DNA of 64,000 bases from Nitrospirillum iridis (GCF_014205765.1 NZ_JACIIZ010000004.1:62001-126000); one strand, 5' to 3'; numbered from the stretch's first letter, positions 10,090 to 19,122 are shown. The notes: generated by a model not told the origin, from the sequence alone. Numbers and translations are program-made.

Positions 10090-11480
10090 GGGAGGGCGGC
10101 CAGCGTGGCGATGAAGCCCGCCTCATCGCGCAGGCAGCGCAGGTCCAGCACCAGGCGGCCATCCTCGATGCGGCCGATGATGGGGCGGGGCAGGGCGCGG
10201 AAGCGAGCCGCCAGCCGGTTCAGCGCGGCGCCGCCGGCGGCCACCGCCAGGCCGGCGCTGGGCAGGGTGTCCAGCGGCAGGGCGCCGGAGCCGATCTGGC
10301 TGTCGCAGGCGCAGATATCGACGGCGTAGTCGGGCCCCAGGGCCGCCGCCAGCACGGGGGCCAGGCGCCGGGCCTGGTCCTCGATCTCCGCCCTGGGGCG
10401 GGACAGCAGGGCCAGGGTGGGCAGGCGCTGGGCCAGGCGGTCGGGGTCGCGGTACAGCTTCAGCGTCGCCTCGATGGCGGCCAGCCGCACCTTGTCCACG
10501 CGCAGCGCCCGCTTCATCGGGTTGCGGTTGACGGCGGCGACCAGGTCGCGGCGGCCGACAATGAAACCGGCCTGCGGCCCGCCCAGCAGCTTGTCGCCGG
10601 AGAAGGTCACCAGGTCCGCCCCCTCCGCCACCGCCTCGCGCACCGTGGGCTCGCGCTTCAGGCCATAGGTGGAGAGGTCCACCAGGGTGCCGGACCCCAG
10701 ATCGTTCAGCAGGGGCACGCCGCCGCCATGGGCGATGGCGGCCAGGTCATGCGCCAGCACCTCTTTGGTGAAGCCCTGGATGCGGTAGTTGCTGGTGTGG
10801 ACCTTCAGGATCACGCCGGTCTCGGCGTTCAGCGCGGCCTTATAGTCCTTGGCGTGGGTGCGGTTGGTGGTGCCCACCTCCACCAAGGTGGCGCCGGCCT
10901 GGGCCATGATGTCGGGCATGCGGAAGGCGCCGCCGATCTCGATCAACTCCCCGCGCGAGACGATGGCGCCCCGGCCCCGGGCCAGGGTGTTCAAGGCCAG
11001 CAGCACGGCGGCGGCGTTGTTGTTGACGATTGTGGCGTCCTCCGCCCCCGTCAAATCGCACAACAGGGCGCGGACATGGTCGTCCCGCTCCCCCCGGCCG
11101 CCGCTGTCCAGGTCGAATTCCAGGGCCACCGGCTCGCCCATGGCGGCCAGCGCCGCCGCCTGGGCCTCCTCCGCCAGCAGGGCGCGGCCCAGGTTGGTGT
11201 GCAGCACCGTGCCCGTCAGGTTGAACAGGGGGCGCAGGCCGGACTGGTTCGCGGCGTCCAGCCGCGCCAGGGCCAGGGCGGCCACCGTGTCCGGGTCCGG
11301 CACGACGTCACCGCCGGCCAGCAGGGCGGTGCGCGCCTCCGCCAGTTGGGCGCGGATGGCCTCGGTCGCGGCCGTCCGGCCGTGCCGGTCCAGCAGCGCC
11401 TGGGCGGCGGGGCGGGTGAGGACGGCACTGATGGAGGGCAGGTCACGCAAGCGCACGGGAGGGGATGCCTGGGCTGTCAT
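10086..11480 (-). CDS. selA: L-seryl-tRNA(Sec) selenium transferase SelA
   Basis: 464-residue PLP enzyme converting Ser-tRNA-Sec to Sec-tRNA-Sec with selenophosphate. The PLP lysine is in [13 protein letters not shown]. The N-terminal segment [11 protein letters not shown] and the motif [18 protein letters not shown] are family hallmarks. The ATG at 11480 is chosen because it fits the family N-terminus; the frame stays open further upstream without homology. The gene heads the selA-selB-selC operon. The 214 bases upstream to 11694 are strikingly AT-rich and contain a dyad and a 13-base motif listed separately. Confidence 0.96.
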   Translation of the reverse strand: MTAQASPPVRLRDLPSISAVLTRPAAQALLDRHGRTAATEAIRAQLAEARTALLAGGDVVPDPDTVAALALARLDAANQSGLRPLFNLTGTVLHTNLGRALLAEEAQAAALAAMGEPVALEFDLDSGGRGERDDHVRALLCDLTGAEDATIVNNNAAAVLLALNTLARGRGAIVSRGELIEIGGAFRMPDIMAQAGATLVEVGTTNRTHAKDYKAALNAETGVILKVHTSNYRIQGFTKEVLAHDLAAIAHGGGVPLLNDLGSGTLVDLSTYGLKREPTVREAVAEGADLVTFSGDKLLGGPQAGFIVGRRDLVAAVNRNPMKRALRVDKVRLAAIEATLKLYRDPDRLAQRLPTLALLSRPRAEIEDQARRLAPVLAAALGPDYAVDICACDSQIGSGALPLDTLPSAGLAVAAGGAALNRLAARFRALPRPIIGRIEDGRLVLDLRCLRDEAGFIATLAALP

Positions 11481-11597
11481 AGGGATGCCCTCCGTTGTGG
11501 CGGCATTTAAAAACTTGGTCAATCGCCACCGATGTAGGGCGCCACCACACTGCCTGGCATGCCCGGCCGAACCCTCCGTCCGGCAAGGTGGCAGATT

Positions 11598-11631
11598 AAT
11601 AACTATAAAATAATGTACAATATATGTTATT
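11598..11631. promoter_or_regulatory. AT-rich dyad upstream of selA with a motif shared with the lysR promoter
   Basis: AATAAC at 11598-11603 and GTTATT at 11626-11631 form inverted arms around an AT-only-like core. Inside is ATGTACAATATAT (11613-11625), whose exact complement ATATATTGTACAT recurs at 22022-22034 before the LysR gene. It lies about 130 bases upstream of selA and 65 bases before a small plus-strand gene. Operator or promoter function is inferred from AT content and symmetry. Confidence 0.35.
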
Positions 11632-11694
11632 GACGGATGATGTCGGCGGTGTTTGAAATTATCCACCGAACATGAGTGACCAAGTGAGGGTGAA

Positions 11695-11814
11695 ATGACG
11701 GCGATGGCCAAGGCGGAGCGACGCGCGCATCTGTGGGTCGAGGCCTGTCTGCCCCTGTTGGCGCTGCTGTCCCTGATGATCGTCGGCCAGATCGGCGCCG
11801 TCATCCAGTGGTGA
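11695..11814 (+). CDS. Small membrane protein, 39 residues
   Basis: An ATG at 11695 with GAGGGTGA just upstream opens 39 codons ending in TGA. The N-terminal ten residues are basic (AKAERRAH), followed by a single hydrophobic helix of about 22 residues (CLPLLALLSLMIVGQIGAVI). It resembles many small single-pass proteins of unknown role. It is divergent from selA and precedes a terminator belonging to the gene on the other strand. No homologue recognised; coding is supported by the ribosome site and the well-formed membrane segment only. Confidence 0.45.
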   Translation: MTAMAKAERRAHLWVEACLPLLALLSLMIVGQIGAVIQW

Positions 11815-11885
11815 CGGACTGCTGGTGATAGGCCGGCGGTGAATCACCAGAAGTTCGCGTGAAATAGGGGCGGCACCCCGGACAT

Positions 11886-11921
11886 GAAAACGGCGGCCAC
11901 GGAATGACCCGGGCCGCCGTT
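11886..11921 (-). terminator. Terminator of the sapC-like gene
   Basis: AACGGCGGCC (11889-11898) and GGCCGCCGTT (11912-11921) form a perfect 10-bp stem with a 13-base loop. Read on the minus strand the stem is followed by TTTTC, as in an intrinsic terminator. It lies about 60 bases beyond the SapC-like stop codon. Confidence 0.75.
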
Positions 11922-11979
11922 CGTACTTCCCCGTTGGTGTGTCAGGGCGGGAAAGCCCCCTTGCCGAGGGGCCCTCTTG

Positions 11980-12714
11980 TCAGTTGGTCGCCGGGTGCTG
12001 CGCCGTGCGATCCACCAGCCCGCCCCAATTGCTGATCGAGATCAGGTGGCAATAGACCAGGTGCAGCCAGCCGCGCTCGCGCCAGCGCAGGAGTTCCTCG
12101 GCCGGCAACTGGTTGAACTTCGCCTCGTCGATGACCTTGAAGCCCGCCAGGCTCAGCTTCTGGCCGTCCTTCAGGGTGATGTCGGCGCGGTTTTCCACCA
12201 GCAGGTCGGCCTTGGACAGGGCCTCGACGAACTCGGTCGTCGCCTTGTAATGGCCCTGGTAGTCGCTGCAGAAGGCCAGCGCGTTGCGGGTGACGTCGGT
12301 CGGCTGGCCGCCGTCGAACAGCTTGTTGGCGCCGCCCTGGTTGACCGTGGGGGCCGCCTCGTCGATGCACAGGGTGAATTCCCCGCGCTCGCGGTTTTCC
12401 AGGAAGATGAAGGGATAGCGGCGGACATAGGCCGGGATGTAGGAGCCGGCCGCCCACGTGCCGTCGGCGTCCACGAACAGGTTCTCACCGTTGCGCAGGC
12501 CCAGCAGGGCCACCGCCTGGGGCGGGGCGCCGTCCAGGAACAGGATGGGGTAGTGCTTGCACGCCAGCGTCATTTCCGCCCCGATCACGGGCACGGAATT
12601 GGCGCCCGAGGCGAACTGGTAGTCCGTGATGGGGGCCAGCGACATGTCGCCGTCACGTTCTGCGGCCAGGGGGCGGGGGCGCAGATAGAAGGCGGGAAGG
12701 GTTTGCGTGCTCAT
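11980..12714 (-). CDS. SapC-family protein
   Basis: 244-residue protein matching the SapC family (named from a Campylobacter S-layer region; biochemical role not settled). Recognisable segments are HYPILFLDG, IPAYVRRYPFIFLEN, CIDE and the late LVYCHLISISNW. No signal peptide. The ATG at 12714 (GGAACAGAG upstream) fits the family start; the longer frame upstream is low-complexity. In many alphaproteobacteria SapC genes neighbour TonB receptors and tryptophan halogenases. Here it stands alone between the sel operon and the organosulfur operon, with its own terminator. Confidence 0.85.
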   Translation of the reverse strand: MSTQTLPAFYLRPRPLAAERDGDMSLAPITDYQFASGANSVPVIGAEMTLACKHYPILFLDGAPPQAVALLGLRNGENLFVDADGTWAAGSYIPAYVRRYPFIFLENRERGEFTLCIDEAAPTVNQGGANKLFDGGQPTDVTRNALAFCSDYQGHYKATTEFVEALSKADLLVENRADITLKDGQKLSLAGFKVIDEAKFNQLPAEELLRWRERGWLHLVYCHLISISNWGGLVDRTAQHPATN

Positions 12715-12859
12715 CTCTGTTCCAAATCCCGGATCATGGGGGTGTTTCGTCGTTGCCGCTGTGGGTTGCCGCCGTCGCGCCCCTGGTTGGGCCGGCACCG
12801 TCCCGGCTGGGACGCGGGGTGCCGGCACCCCCAAGTGCCAACGGCGAGGGTGCGGTCAT

Positions 12860-12900
12860 GCCCTCGCCGCCACGGTACCACCAACGGTGGCGGCAAGGGC
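12860..12900. terminator. Long GC hairpin after the organosulfur operon
   Basis: GCCCTCGCCGCCAC at 12860-12873 pairs with GTGGCGGCAAGGGC at 12887-12900 (one mismatch, 13-base loop). It lies in the 271-base space downstream of the monooxygenase gene and upstream of the SapC-like gene. A second small palindrome, GGGTGCCGGCACCC, precedes it near 12818. No T run follows, so it could instead protect the mRNA 3' end. The rest of the interval shows nothing further. Confidence 0.45.
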
Positions 12901-12985
12901 ACCGCTAATCGGCATTGTTGACCAAACCTATCCCGCCGGGCACCCCACCTCATCAGAAGGGGGCACCCGGCCGATCCGGGAATGA

Positions 12986-14329
12986 CTACTCGGCCGCCTG
13001 CCCGAGGGTGCGGGCCACGGCGTGGCGGTTGGCCGGCACGGGTAAGCCCAGGTGCCCGCGCAGGGTCTGCGCTGTGTACTCTGTCCGGAACAGGCCGCGC
13101 TGTTGCAGGATGGGCACCACCTTTTCCGTGAACTGGGCGAAGGCGCCGGGCTTGGAGACGTGGATGTTGAAACCATCGGCGGCCCGGCCCACGAACCAGC
13201 GCTCGATCTCATCGGCGACCACCTCCGGCGTGCCGACGAAGCCGGAGCGCCAGCGGCCGAAGCGCCAGGCCGCCTCGCGCAGGGTCAGGTTCTCCTCCCG
13301 CGCCGTGCGCACGATGCGCTCGGCATGGCCCTTGTAGCCGTTCAGGCTGACATGGCTGAGGTCGGGGAAGGGGGCGTCGAGGTCGTACTGGCGGAAGTCG
13401 TGGTAGTTGAAGGGGCGGCCCAGCTGCACCAGCAGCTTGTCGAGGTCTAGTTCCGCCTCATGCTGGGCCGCCAGCCGCTCCGCCTCCTCCTGGGTGTCGG
13501 CCAGGGTGACGACCACTCCGGGGAAGACCTTGATCTGTTCCGGATCGCGGCCCTTGGCCTTGGCGCGGGCCTTGAGGTCGGCGTAGTAGGCCTGGGCCGC
13601 TTCGAAATTTTCGGCGCTGGCGAAGGTGGCGTCGGCGATGGTGGCGCCCAGGTCGCGGCCGGCGTCGCTGTCGCCCGCCTGGAAGATGACCGGCTGCCCC
13701 TGGGGGCTGCGGGTCAGGGCCAGGGGGCCGGCGACGGAGAAGAAGCGGCCCTTGTGGTTCAGGGGGTGCTGCTTGCCCTTGTCCAGGAACACGCCGGCCG
13801 CCTTGTCGCGGGGGAAGGCGTCGTCCTCATAGCTGTCCCACAGGCCCTGGACCACGGACACGAACTCGGCCGCGCGCTGATAGCGCTCCGCATGGTCGAA
13901 ATGGTCGTCGCGGCCATAGTTGCGGGCGGCCCCCTCCAGCCCCGTGGTCACCACGTTCCAGGCGGCGCGTCCCCGGCTGATATTGTCCAGCGAGGCGAAC
14001 TGGCGGGCGACGTTGTAGGGCTCCCAGTACGATGTCGTCAGCGTGGCCACCAGGCCGATGCGCGACGTCGATACCGCCAGCGCCGACAGCAGGGTCAGTG
14101 GTTCCAGCCGGTTCAGGAAATGCGGGGCGCTGTCGGGGGTGATGTAGGGGCTGTCGACGATGAACACCAGGTCGAACTTGGCGGCCTCGGCCCGGCGGGC
14201 GGCGTCGATGTACCACTGGATATCGACGCTGGCGTCGCCGGGCAGGTCGGGGTCGCGCCAATCGTCATGGGTGGTGCCGACGCCGGCCAGGATGGCGCCC
14301 AGGTGCAGGGTACGGGCGGGTGCGCTCAT
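12986..14329 (-). CDS. FMN-dependent monooxygenase, NtaA/SnaA/DszA/SfnG-like
   Basis: 447-residue luciferase-like flavin monooxygenase of the long NtaA/SnaA/DszA subgroup (typically 430-460 aa). It shows THDDWRDPDLP near the start, the segment DLVFIVDSPYITPD, and the diagnostic SLDNISRGRAAWNVVTTGLEGAARNYG. Such enzymes use FMNH2 from a partner reductase to cleave C-N or C-S bonds of chelators, sulfones or sulfonates. It is last in a minus-strand operon with a TauD-like dioxygenase and a sulfonate-type binding protein, so an organosulfur substrate is likely. The neighbouring nitroreductase could supply FMNH2 (inference). Confidence 0.9.
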   Translation of the reverse strand: MSAPARTLHLGAILAGVGTTHDDWRDPDLPGDASVDIQWYIDAARRAEAAKFDLVFIVDSPYITPDSAPHFLNRLEPLTLLSALAVSTSRIGLVATLTTSYWEPYNVARQFASLDNISRGRAAWNVVTTGLEGAARNYGRDDHFDHAERYQRAAEFVSVVQGLWDSYEDDAFPRDKAAGVFLDKGKQHPLNHKGRFFSVAGPLALTRSPQGQPVIFQAGDSDAGRDLGATIADATFASAENFEAAQAYYADLKARAKAKGRDPEQIKVFPGVVVTLADTQEEAERLAAQHEAELDLDKLLVQLGRPFNYHDFRQYDLDAPFPDLSHVSLNGYKGHAERIVRTAREENLTLREAAWRFGRWRSGFVGTPEVVADEIERWFVGRAADGFNIHVSKPGAFAQFTEKVVPILQQRGLFRTEYTAQTLRGHLGLPVPANRHAVARTLGQAAE

Positions 14330-14347
14330 GGGTGGGTTCTCCGTTGA

Positions 14348-14704
14348 TCAGGGGGTGGGGGCGGCGACGGGCTTGCGCCCGCGGGCGAACAGCTCGCCCA
14401 TGCGCCAATGCAGGTTGGGGGACTGGCCGGCCCATTCGTGCCAGCCGGAATCACGGCGAAACTGGCCCAGCAGGCCGGAGGCGACGATGGCCTCGGCATC
14501 CACGGCCACCGGCTCATCGCAGTTGGGCGCCACGTACAGGGCGTCGGACTGGCAGTAGAGCTCGCACAGGAAGCAGGTCTGGCAATCCTCCTGCCGGGCG
14601 ATGACGGGCGGGCCGCCGGGCTGGGCGTCGAAGACGTTGGTGGGGCAGACCTGGACGCAAGTGTCGCAGTCGGTGCAGCGGTCGGCGAGGACCAGTTCGA
14701 TCAT
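14348..14704 (-). CDS. AprB-like two-cluster ferredoxin
   Basis: 118 residues. Two complete [4Fe-4S] motifs lie in the first 60: CTDCDTCVQVCP at residue 10 and CQTCFLCELYC near 42. The tail (residues 60-118) contains aromatic segments (WHEWAGQSPNLHWRM) that are not part of a plain ferredoxin and may dock to its partner. The gene lies 14 bases downstream of an AprA-like flavoprotein, reproducing the AprA/AprB pair of adenylylsulfate reductase, but within an organosulfur operon. Likely an electron-transfer subunit for that flavoprotein. Confidence 0.88.
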   Translation of the reverse strand: MIELVLADRCTDCDTCVQVCPTNVFDAQPGGPPVIARQEDCQTCFLCELYCQSDALYVAPNCDEPVAVDAEAIVASGLLGQFRRDSGWHEWAGQSPNLHWRMGELFARGRKPVAAPTP

Positions 14705-14718
14705 GGACGGTCCCTTTC

Positions 14719-16341
14719 TCAGGCGACTTGGGTGGCGGGGGCGGCGGCAGGGGCGGTGATGGCGGGTACGGTGATGTCGGCGGCCACCCACACCTCGTCC
14801 AGACCGCCGCTTGACAGCCGGTGGGCCAGGGCGGGGTCCGTCGTCGCCACGTCTTCACGCCGGTGCAGGCCCCGGGTCTCGGGCCGGGCCAGGGCGGTGG
14901 CGGTGGACCAGCGGGCGCAGGCCACCAGGGCCGCCGCCTCCCGCGCCCGCACGCGGGCGGTGGCGTCGGCACCGGGCGCCAGATGGTCGCGCGCGTCCCG
15001 CCACAGGCCGTCCAGCGTGGCCAGCGACCGGGCCAGGACGGGGCCGCGGCGGAACAGGATCTTGTCGTAGGGCAGCATCTCGGCCCGCACCCCGTCGGTC
15101 AGCAGGCGGCTGAGGTCGGCTGTGGCCGGTGTGCCGCGCGGGCGCAGGCCGGCACCGCCCGCCGCCTCCACCGGCGTTTCCGCCCGGCGGCCCCGGTCGT
15201 GGGCCAGGCGGGCGACGGCCTGGCCGGCCCAGGTGCCGGACGAAACGGCCCAGGCGGAGTTTTGCGCCCCGCCGCCGGAAATGGCGCCGGCGATCAGCTC
15301 CCGCGTGGCGGCGTCGCCGGCGGCGTAGAGGCCGGGCACGTCGGTCTGGCAATCCTCATCCGCCAGGCGCAGGCCACCGGTGCCGCGCACCGTGCCTTCG
15401 CCCTGCAGGGTGATGGTGAAGCGCTGGGTGAAGGGGTCGATGCCCTGGCGCTGGAAGGGCAGCAGGATGGCCGGCTGGATCTGCGGCAGGATGGCGCGCA
15501 AATCCACCGGCATGCGGGCCAGCGTGGCATAGACCGGCCCGGCCAGCAGGGCGCGGGCCAGGGGCAGGGTGACGTCGGGATCCCCGCCCGTGTCGATCTC
15601 CCGCCCCGCCGCGTCGAAATAGTCGGCGAAGGCGTAAGAGGCCGAGCGGGTCTGGGTGGAATGCCGCTCCGCCACCGTATGGTATGTCGAGAATTCCATG
15701 CCCGACAGCCGCGCCCCGGCCTCGGCGGCCATCAAATGGCCGTCGCCGGTGTTGTTGCGGCTGCCCAGCAGTTTGGCCAGGAAGGCGCAGCCCCCGGTGG
15801 CGACGATGACGCCGGCGGCGCGCACGGTCCAGTCACGGCCCGCCGGGGGCCCCTCCTGCCGCCGCACCCCCCGGGCGCCGGCCGCCGACCCGTCGGCGTG
15901 CAGCAGCAGTTCCAGGGCCGGGCTGTGGTCCAGGATGCGGACGCCCCGGGCCTCGGCATAGCGGCGCAGGGCGCGCAGATATTCCGGCCCGCGCAGCGAC
16001 TGGTAATGCGGCACGCCGCCCGCCGTGATCGAATGCTCGTAATAGGCGGCCAGGGTGGGCAGGGTGCGCCAGGTCGTGTCGATGATGCGCGCCATCCAGC
16101 GCGGATCGGCCAAGCCCAGGGCGCGGGCGTTGCGCTCGCGCACCGCCTGGGCCCGCTTCTCCGGATCGGGCGGCACCCACCAATGGTTGGGGCCGGCGGT
16201 AGCGGTGACGCCGCTGGTGCCGCAATAGCCCTTGTCGGCCAGGATGACCTCGGCGCCGGCCTCCGCCGCGGCGATGGCGGCCCAGCACCCGGCCAGGCCA
16301 CCGCCGATGACCAGCACGTCGGTTTCAAGCGTCAGGGTCAT
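14719..16341 (-). CDS. AprA-like/fumarate-reductase-type FAD flavoprotein
   Basis: 540 residues. The N-terminal FAD Rossmann motif VLVIGGGLAGCWAA is followed by GYCGTSGVTATAGPNHWW. A second FAD segment appears near residue 345 (DVPGLYAAGDAA), then GAISGGGAQNSAWAVSSG, and a helical C-terminal domain as in succinate dehydrogenase/AprA. Length lies between SdhA and AprA. It pairs with the two-cluster ferredoxin downstream. Substrate not predictable: it could act on a sulfur oxoanion or an organic intermediate of sulfonate breakdown. The ATG at 16341 gives the motif at the expected distance. Confidence 0.9.
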   Translation of the reverse strand: MTLTLETDVLVIGGGLAGCWAAIAAAEAGAEVILADKGYCGTSGVTATAGPNHWWVPPDPEKRAQAVRERNARALGLADPRWMARIIDTTWRTLPTLAAYYEHSITAGGVPHYQSLRGPEYLRALRRYAEARGVRILDHSPALELLLHADGSAAGARGVRRQEGPPAGRDWTVRAAGVIVATGGCAFLAKLLGSRNNTGDGHLMAAEAGARLSGMEFSTYHTVAERHSTQTRSASYAFADYFDAAGREIDTGGDPDVTLPLARALLAGPVYATLARMPVDLRAILPQIQPAILLPFQRQGIDPFTQRFTITLQGEGTVRGTGGLRLADEDCQTDVPGLYAAGDAATRELIAGAISGGGAQNSAWAVSSGTWAGQAVARLAHDRGRRAETPVEAAGGAGLRPRGTPATADLSRLLTDGVRAEMLPYDKILFRRGPVLARSLATLDGLWRDARDHLAPGADATARVRAREAAALVACARWSTATALARPETRGLHRREDVATTDPALAHRLSSGGLDEVWVAADITVPAITAPAAAPATQVA

Positions 16342-16366
16342 CCCTTACATCCTCAACGAAGCGGGC

Positions 16367-17254
16367 TCAACGAAGCGGGAAGCCGAAATCGGCCAGGATT
16401 TGCCGCAGGCGGTGGCGCCCGGCCAGGGCGGCGGGACCGCGCACCCGGGCCGTCACCGTGTCGCTCCAGTCCGGGGCGGTGATGCCTTGATCGGCGTAGA
16501 AGGCGCGGATTTCGCCGTCATAGGCGGTGATGGCCGCATCCGATGCCGTGGCGTCGTAGCGCTCATGGTGCAGCACCACGCTTTGGGGCAGGCGGGGCTT
16601 CACGCCCGCCGGCCGGGCCGGGTCGGGATAGCCCACGCACAGCCCGAACAGCGGCAGCACCTTGGGCGGCAGGTTCAGCTCCGCCGCCACCGCCTCGGTC
16701 TCGTTGCGCAGCGCGCCGATATAGACGGTGCCAAGCCCCAGGGATTCGGCGGCGACCACGGCGTTCTGCGCCGCCATGGTGGCGTCGGTCACGGCCACGA
16801 TCAGGGTTTCCAGATAGTCCAGCCCGGCGGCGTCGCCCACCTTGGCCCGGGCCAGCGTGTCCAGGCGCGACAGATCGGCCAGCCAGACCAGGAACAGCGG
16901 GGCCTGCTCAATATGCGCCTGGTTCTGCGACCAGGCGGCGAAGCGGCTCTTGCGGGCGGGGTCGGTCACCGCCACCACGCTCCACGCCTGCAGGTTGGAG
17001 GAGGTGGCGGCCGACTGCGCCGCCGCCACCAGGGTTTCCAGCGTGCCTTCCGGCAGCGGGTCGGGGCGGTAGGCCCGCACGGACCTGTGTGACAGCAGGC
17101 CGGTCAGCACCTCATTCCACTGGTCCGGACCCAGGGCGGCCGGGTCGAGCGGGCGGCGCGCGCCATAACGGCGGGCCAGCAGCTCGGCCGCGGGATGGGG
17201 ACGGTCGTGCGCGGGACGGGTGGCGAAGGCCGGGACGACGGCGGCAAGCGTCAT
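16367..17254 (-). CDS. NfsA/FRP-type nitroreductase (flavin oxidoreductase)
   Basis: 295-residue FMN-binding nitroreductase-fold protein. RSVRAYRPDPLPEGTLETLVAAAQSAATSSNLQAWSVV holds the FMN-phosphate arginine and the typical SSN-QAW loop (listed here in part only as landmarks). LGLGTVYIGALRN and LCVGYPDP are further family signatures. The ATG at 17254 fits the start of the fold; upstream residues are low complexity. In this operon it may reduce FMN with NADPH for the luciferase-like monooxygenases. No separate SsuE-type reductase is visible nearby. Confidence 0.88.
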   Translation of the reverse strand: MTLAAVVPAFATRPAHDRPHPAAELLARRYGARRPLDPAALGPDQWNEVLTGLLSHRSVRAYRPDPLPEGTLETLVAAAQSAATSSNLQAWSVVAVTDPARKSRFAAWSQNQAHIEQAPLFLVWLADLSRLDTLARAKVGDAAGLDYLETLIVAVTDATMAAQNAVVAAESLGLGTVYIGALRNETEAVAAELNLPPKVLPLFGLCVGYPDPARPAGVKPRLPQSVVLHHERYDATASDAAITAYDGEIRAFYADQGITAPDWSDTVTARVRGPAALAGRHRLRQILADFGFPLR

Positions 17255-17288
17255 GGGTCGGGTCTCCGAATGGGTGGGGGGGCGGGGA

Positions 17289-18227
17289 TCAGCGGGGCAG
17301 GGTGAAGCTGCGGTCGTAGGTCGCGGCGACCTCCACCCGGCGGGGGATGACACCGGCCTCGAAATAAAGGTCGGCGACCGCCTGGTGCACGGTGATGGCG
17401 TCATCCGTCACGGCGGGCAGCACCGTCACCTGCTGGCGGGAAAAGGTCAGGGTGGCGACGTCCAGGGGGGTGCCGGTGTCGCGGGCATAAGCCTCCGCCT
17501 GTTCCTGGCGATGGGCTTGCGCCCACTGGTAGGCGCGGCGGACGCGGGCGATGAAGTCGGTCAACTGGGCGCGCTTGGTGGCGATGGCGCTGTCGCTGGC
17601 GACCCCGCATTCCACCTCGCGCACGGTGCCCTGGCTGCCCACAAGGATGCGCATATGGTCCTGGATCTGGGCGGCGGCGACGTAGGGGTCCCAGATGGCC
17701 CAGGCGTCGATGGCGCCGCTGCCCAGCGCCGCCTTGGCATCGGCGGCCGACAGGAAGACCAGCGTGACATCGGATAGGGGCACGCCCGCCTGTTTCAGCG
17801 CGGCCACCACCAGCAAATGGCCGGGGGAGCCGCGCACCAGGCCGACGCGGTGGCCGCGCAGGTCGGCCACGGTGCGGATGGGGGCCTTGTCGGGCACGAT
17901 GACGGCCGCCCCGCCCTGGCCGAAGTCCCACACGTTGATGGTCTTCAGCTTGGCGCCGGCGGCCAGCGCGAAGGTGGTGGTGGCGTCGCCGACATAGCCG
18001 AAGTCGATGGCGTCGGCGTTCAGCGCCTCCACCAGCGGGGCGCCGACGGGGAACAGGGCCCAGTCGATGCGATAGGGCACGTGGTCCAGCTCCCCCGCCG
18101 CCTTCAGCAGCACCTGCACCGCCCCGCGCTGGTCGCCCACGCGCAGGGGGGCCAGGCTTTCCGCCCGGGCCTGCGCGGCCAGGACGGAAAGTGCCAAGGC
18201 GGCGATGACGGCCTTAAAGGTCGGCAT
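17289..18227 (-). CDS. ssuA: Sulfonate-type ABC transporter substrate-binding protein
   Basis: 312 residues with a Sec signal peptide (residues 1-22, ending AQARA). The mature part is an SsuA/TauA-type periplasmic binding protein: RVGDQRGAVQVLLKAAG, WALFPVGAPLVEALNADAIDFGYVGDATTTFALAAG, GHRVGLVRGSPGHLL and IDAWAIWDPYVAAAQ are hallmarks. It would deliver organosulfur compounds to the single permease/ATPase pair found 13 kb away. The start overlaps the upstream dioxygenase gene by 14 bases. Two further binding proteins in the window are paralogues with different N-termini. Confidence 0.93.
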   Translation of the reverse strand: MPTFKAVIAALALSVLAAQARAESLAPLRVGDQRGAVQVLLKAAGELDHVPYRIDWALFPVGAPLVEALNADAIDFGYVGDATTTFALAAGAKLKTINVWDFGQGGAAVIVPDKAPIRTVADLRGHRVGLVRGSPGHLLVVAALKQAGVPLSDVTLVFLSAADAKAALGSGAIDAWAIWDPYVAAAQIQDHMRILVGSQGTVREVECGVASDSAIATKRAQLTDFIARVRRAYQWAQAHRQEQAEAYARDTGTPLDVATLTFSRQQVTVLPAVTDDAITVHQAVADLYFEAGVIPRRVEVAATYDRSFTLPR

Positions 18228-19104
18228 AGTGGGCCTGGTCGGCGATCAGCACCCGCTCCACCACGCGGGGGAAGTCGCCATAGTTGCGCACGGCGTAATG
18301 CACGGCGGCGCGGTTGTCCCAGAAGGCCAGGGAGTTGGGGCGCCAGGAGAAGCGCACCTGGTACTCCGGCCGTTTGTACTGGTTCAGGATCAGGGTCAGC
18401 AGTTCCCGGCTTTCCGCCAGTTCCACGCCCAGGATCTGGGGCTTTTGCGAATAGTTGACCCACAGGATGGTGGCGCCCGTCTCCGGATGGCGGCGGGCGA
18501 CCGGGTGGGCGACGATGGGATAGTCCCGGCCCACCTTGTTCAAGGCCTCGCGGAAATCGTGGGTGACGTGCAGGCCTTCCAGCCGGCGCTTCACGTCGTC
18601 GGGCAGGCCGTTGTAGGCGGCCTCAGCGTCTACCCAGATGGTGTCGCCGCCCACTTCCGGGATGGTGACGCCGCGCAGCACGGCGCCCCAGGCCGGCACC
18701 AGGCGCCAGCTGGTGTCGGTGTGGTACTTGTCCTCATGCGCGGTGTCCGGCTGGCCGGCCTTGGCCGCCGCCTCCTTCCGCGCCTGTTCGTGCTTGGCGA
18801 AATCCGCCGCCGTGATGCCGTGGATCTGGGGGTGATGGTCCACGCCGGTGGTGGTGGGGTGGGTGTAGATCGGCCCGAACTGCCGGGCGAAGGCAAGGTG
18901 CTGGTCGCGGGTGATGTCCTGGTCGCGGAAGAACACCACCTTGTGGCGCAGCACGGCGGCCCGGATGGCGTCGCGCGTGGCGTCATCCAGGGGGCGGGTC
19001 AGGTCCACACCGCTGATTTCCGCCCCGATGGTGGGCTGCAGGCGGCGGATGCTCAGCGTTTCCGCCCGGGTGCTGTCGGCTTGCTTCAGTGATACCACGC
19101 CCAT
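18214..19104 (-). CDS. TauD/TfdA-family Fe(II)/2-oxoglutarate dioxygenase
   Basis: 296 residues. The iron site is visible as H and D in HTDTSW near residue 128 and a distal H in NRAAVHYAV near 270, with an arginine for 2-oxoglutarate in RVVERVLI. Taurine dioxygenase and alkylsulfatase AtsK are relatives; both release sulfite or sulfate from organosulfur compounds. A GGAGG ribosome site precedes the ATG at 19104. It follows the TonB receptor by 154 bases and overlaps the next gene, so the receptor, oxygenase and binding protein probably form one operon. Confidence 0.93.
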   Translation of the reverse strand: MGVVSLKQADSTRAETLSIRRLQPTIGAEISGVDLTRPLDDATRDAIRAAVLRHKVVFFRDQDITRDQHLAFARQFGPIYTHPTTTGVDHHPQIHGITAADFAKHEQARKEAAAKAGQPDTAHEDKYHTDTSWRLVPAWGAVLRGVTIPEVGGDTIWVDAEAAYNGLPDDVKRRLEGLHVTHDFREALNKVGRDYPIVAHPVARRHPETGATILWVNYSQKPQILGVELAESRELLTLILNQYKRPEYQVRFSWRPNSLAFWDNRAAVHYAVRNYGDFPRVVERVLIADQAHYADL

Positions 19105-19122
19105 GTCATGCCTCCGGCTTGT

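Noticed and set aside
11481-11804. N-terminal extension of selA
   Set aside because: The added residues are unlike SelA, and the DNA is AT-rich control region.
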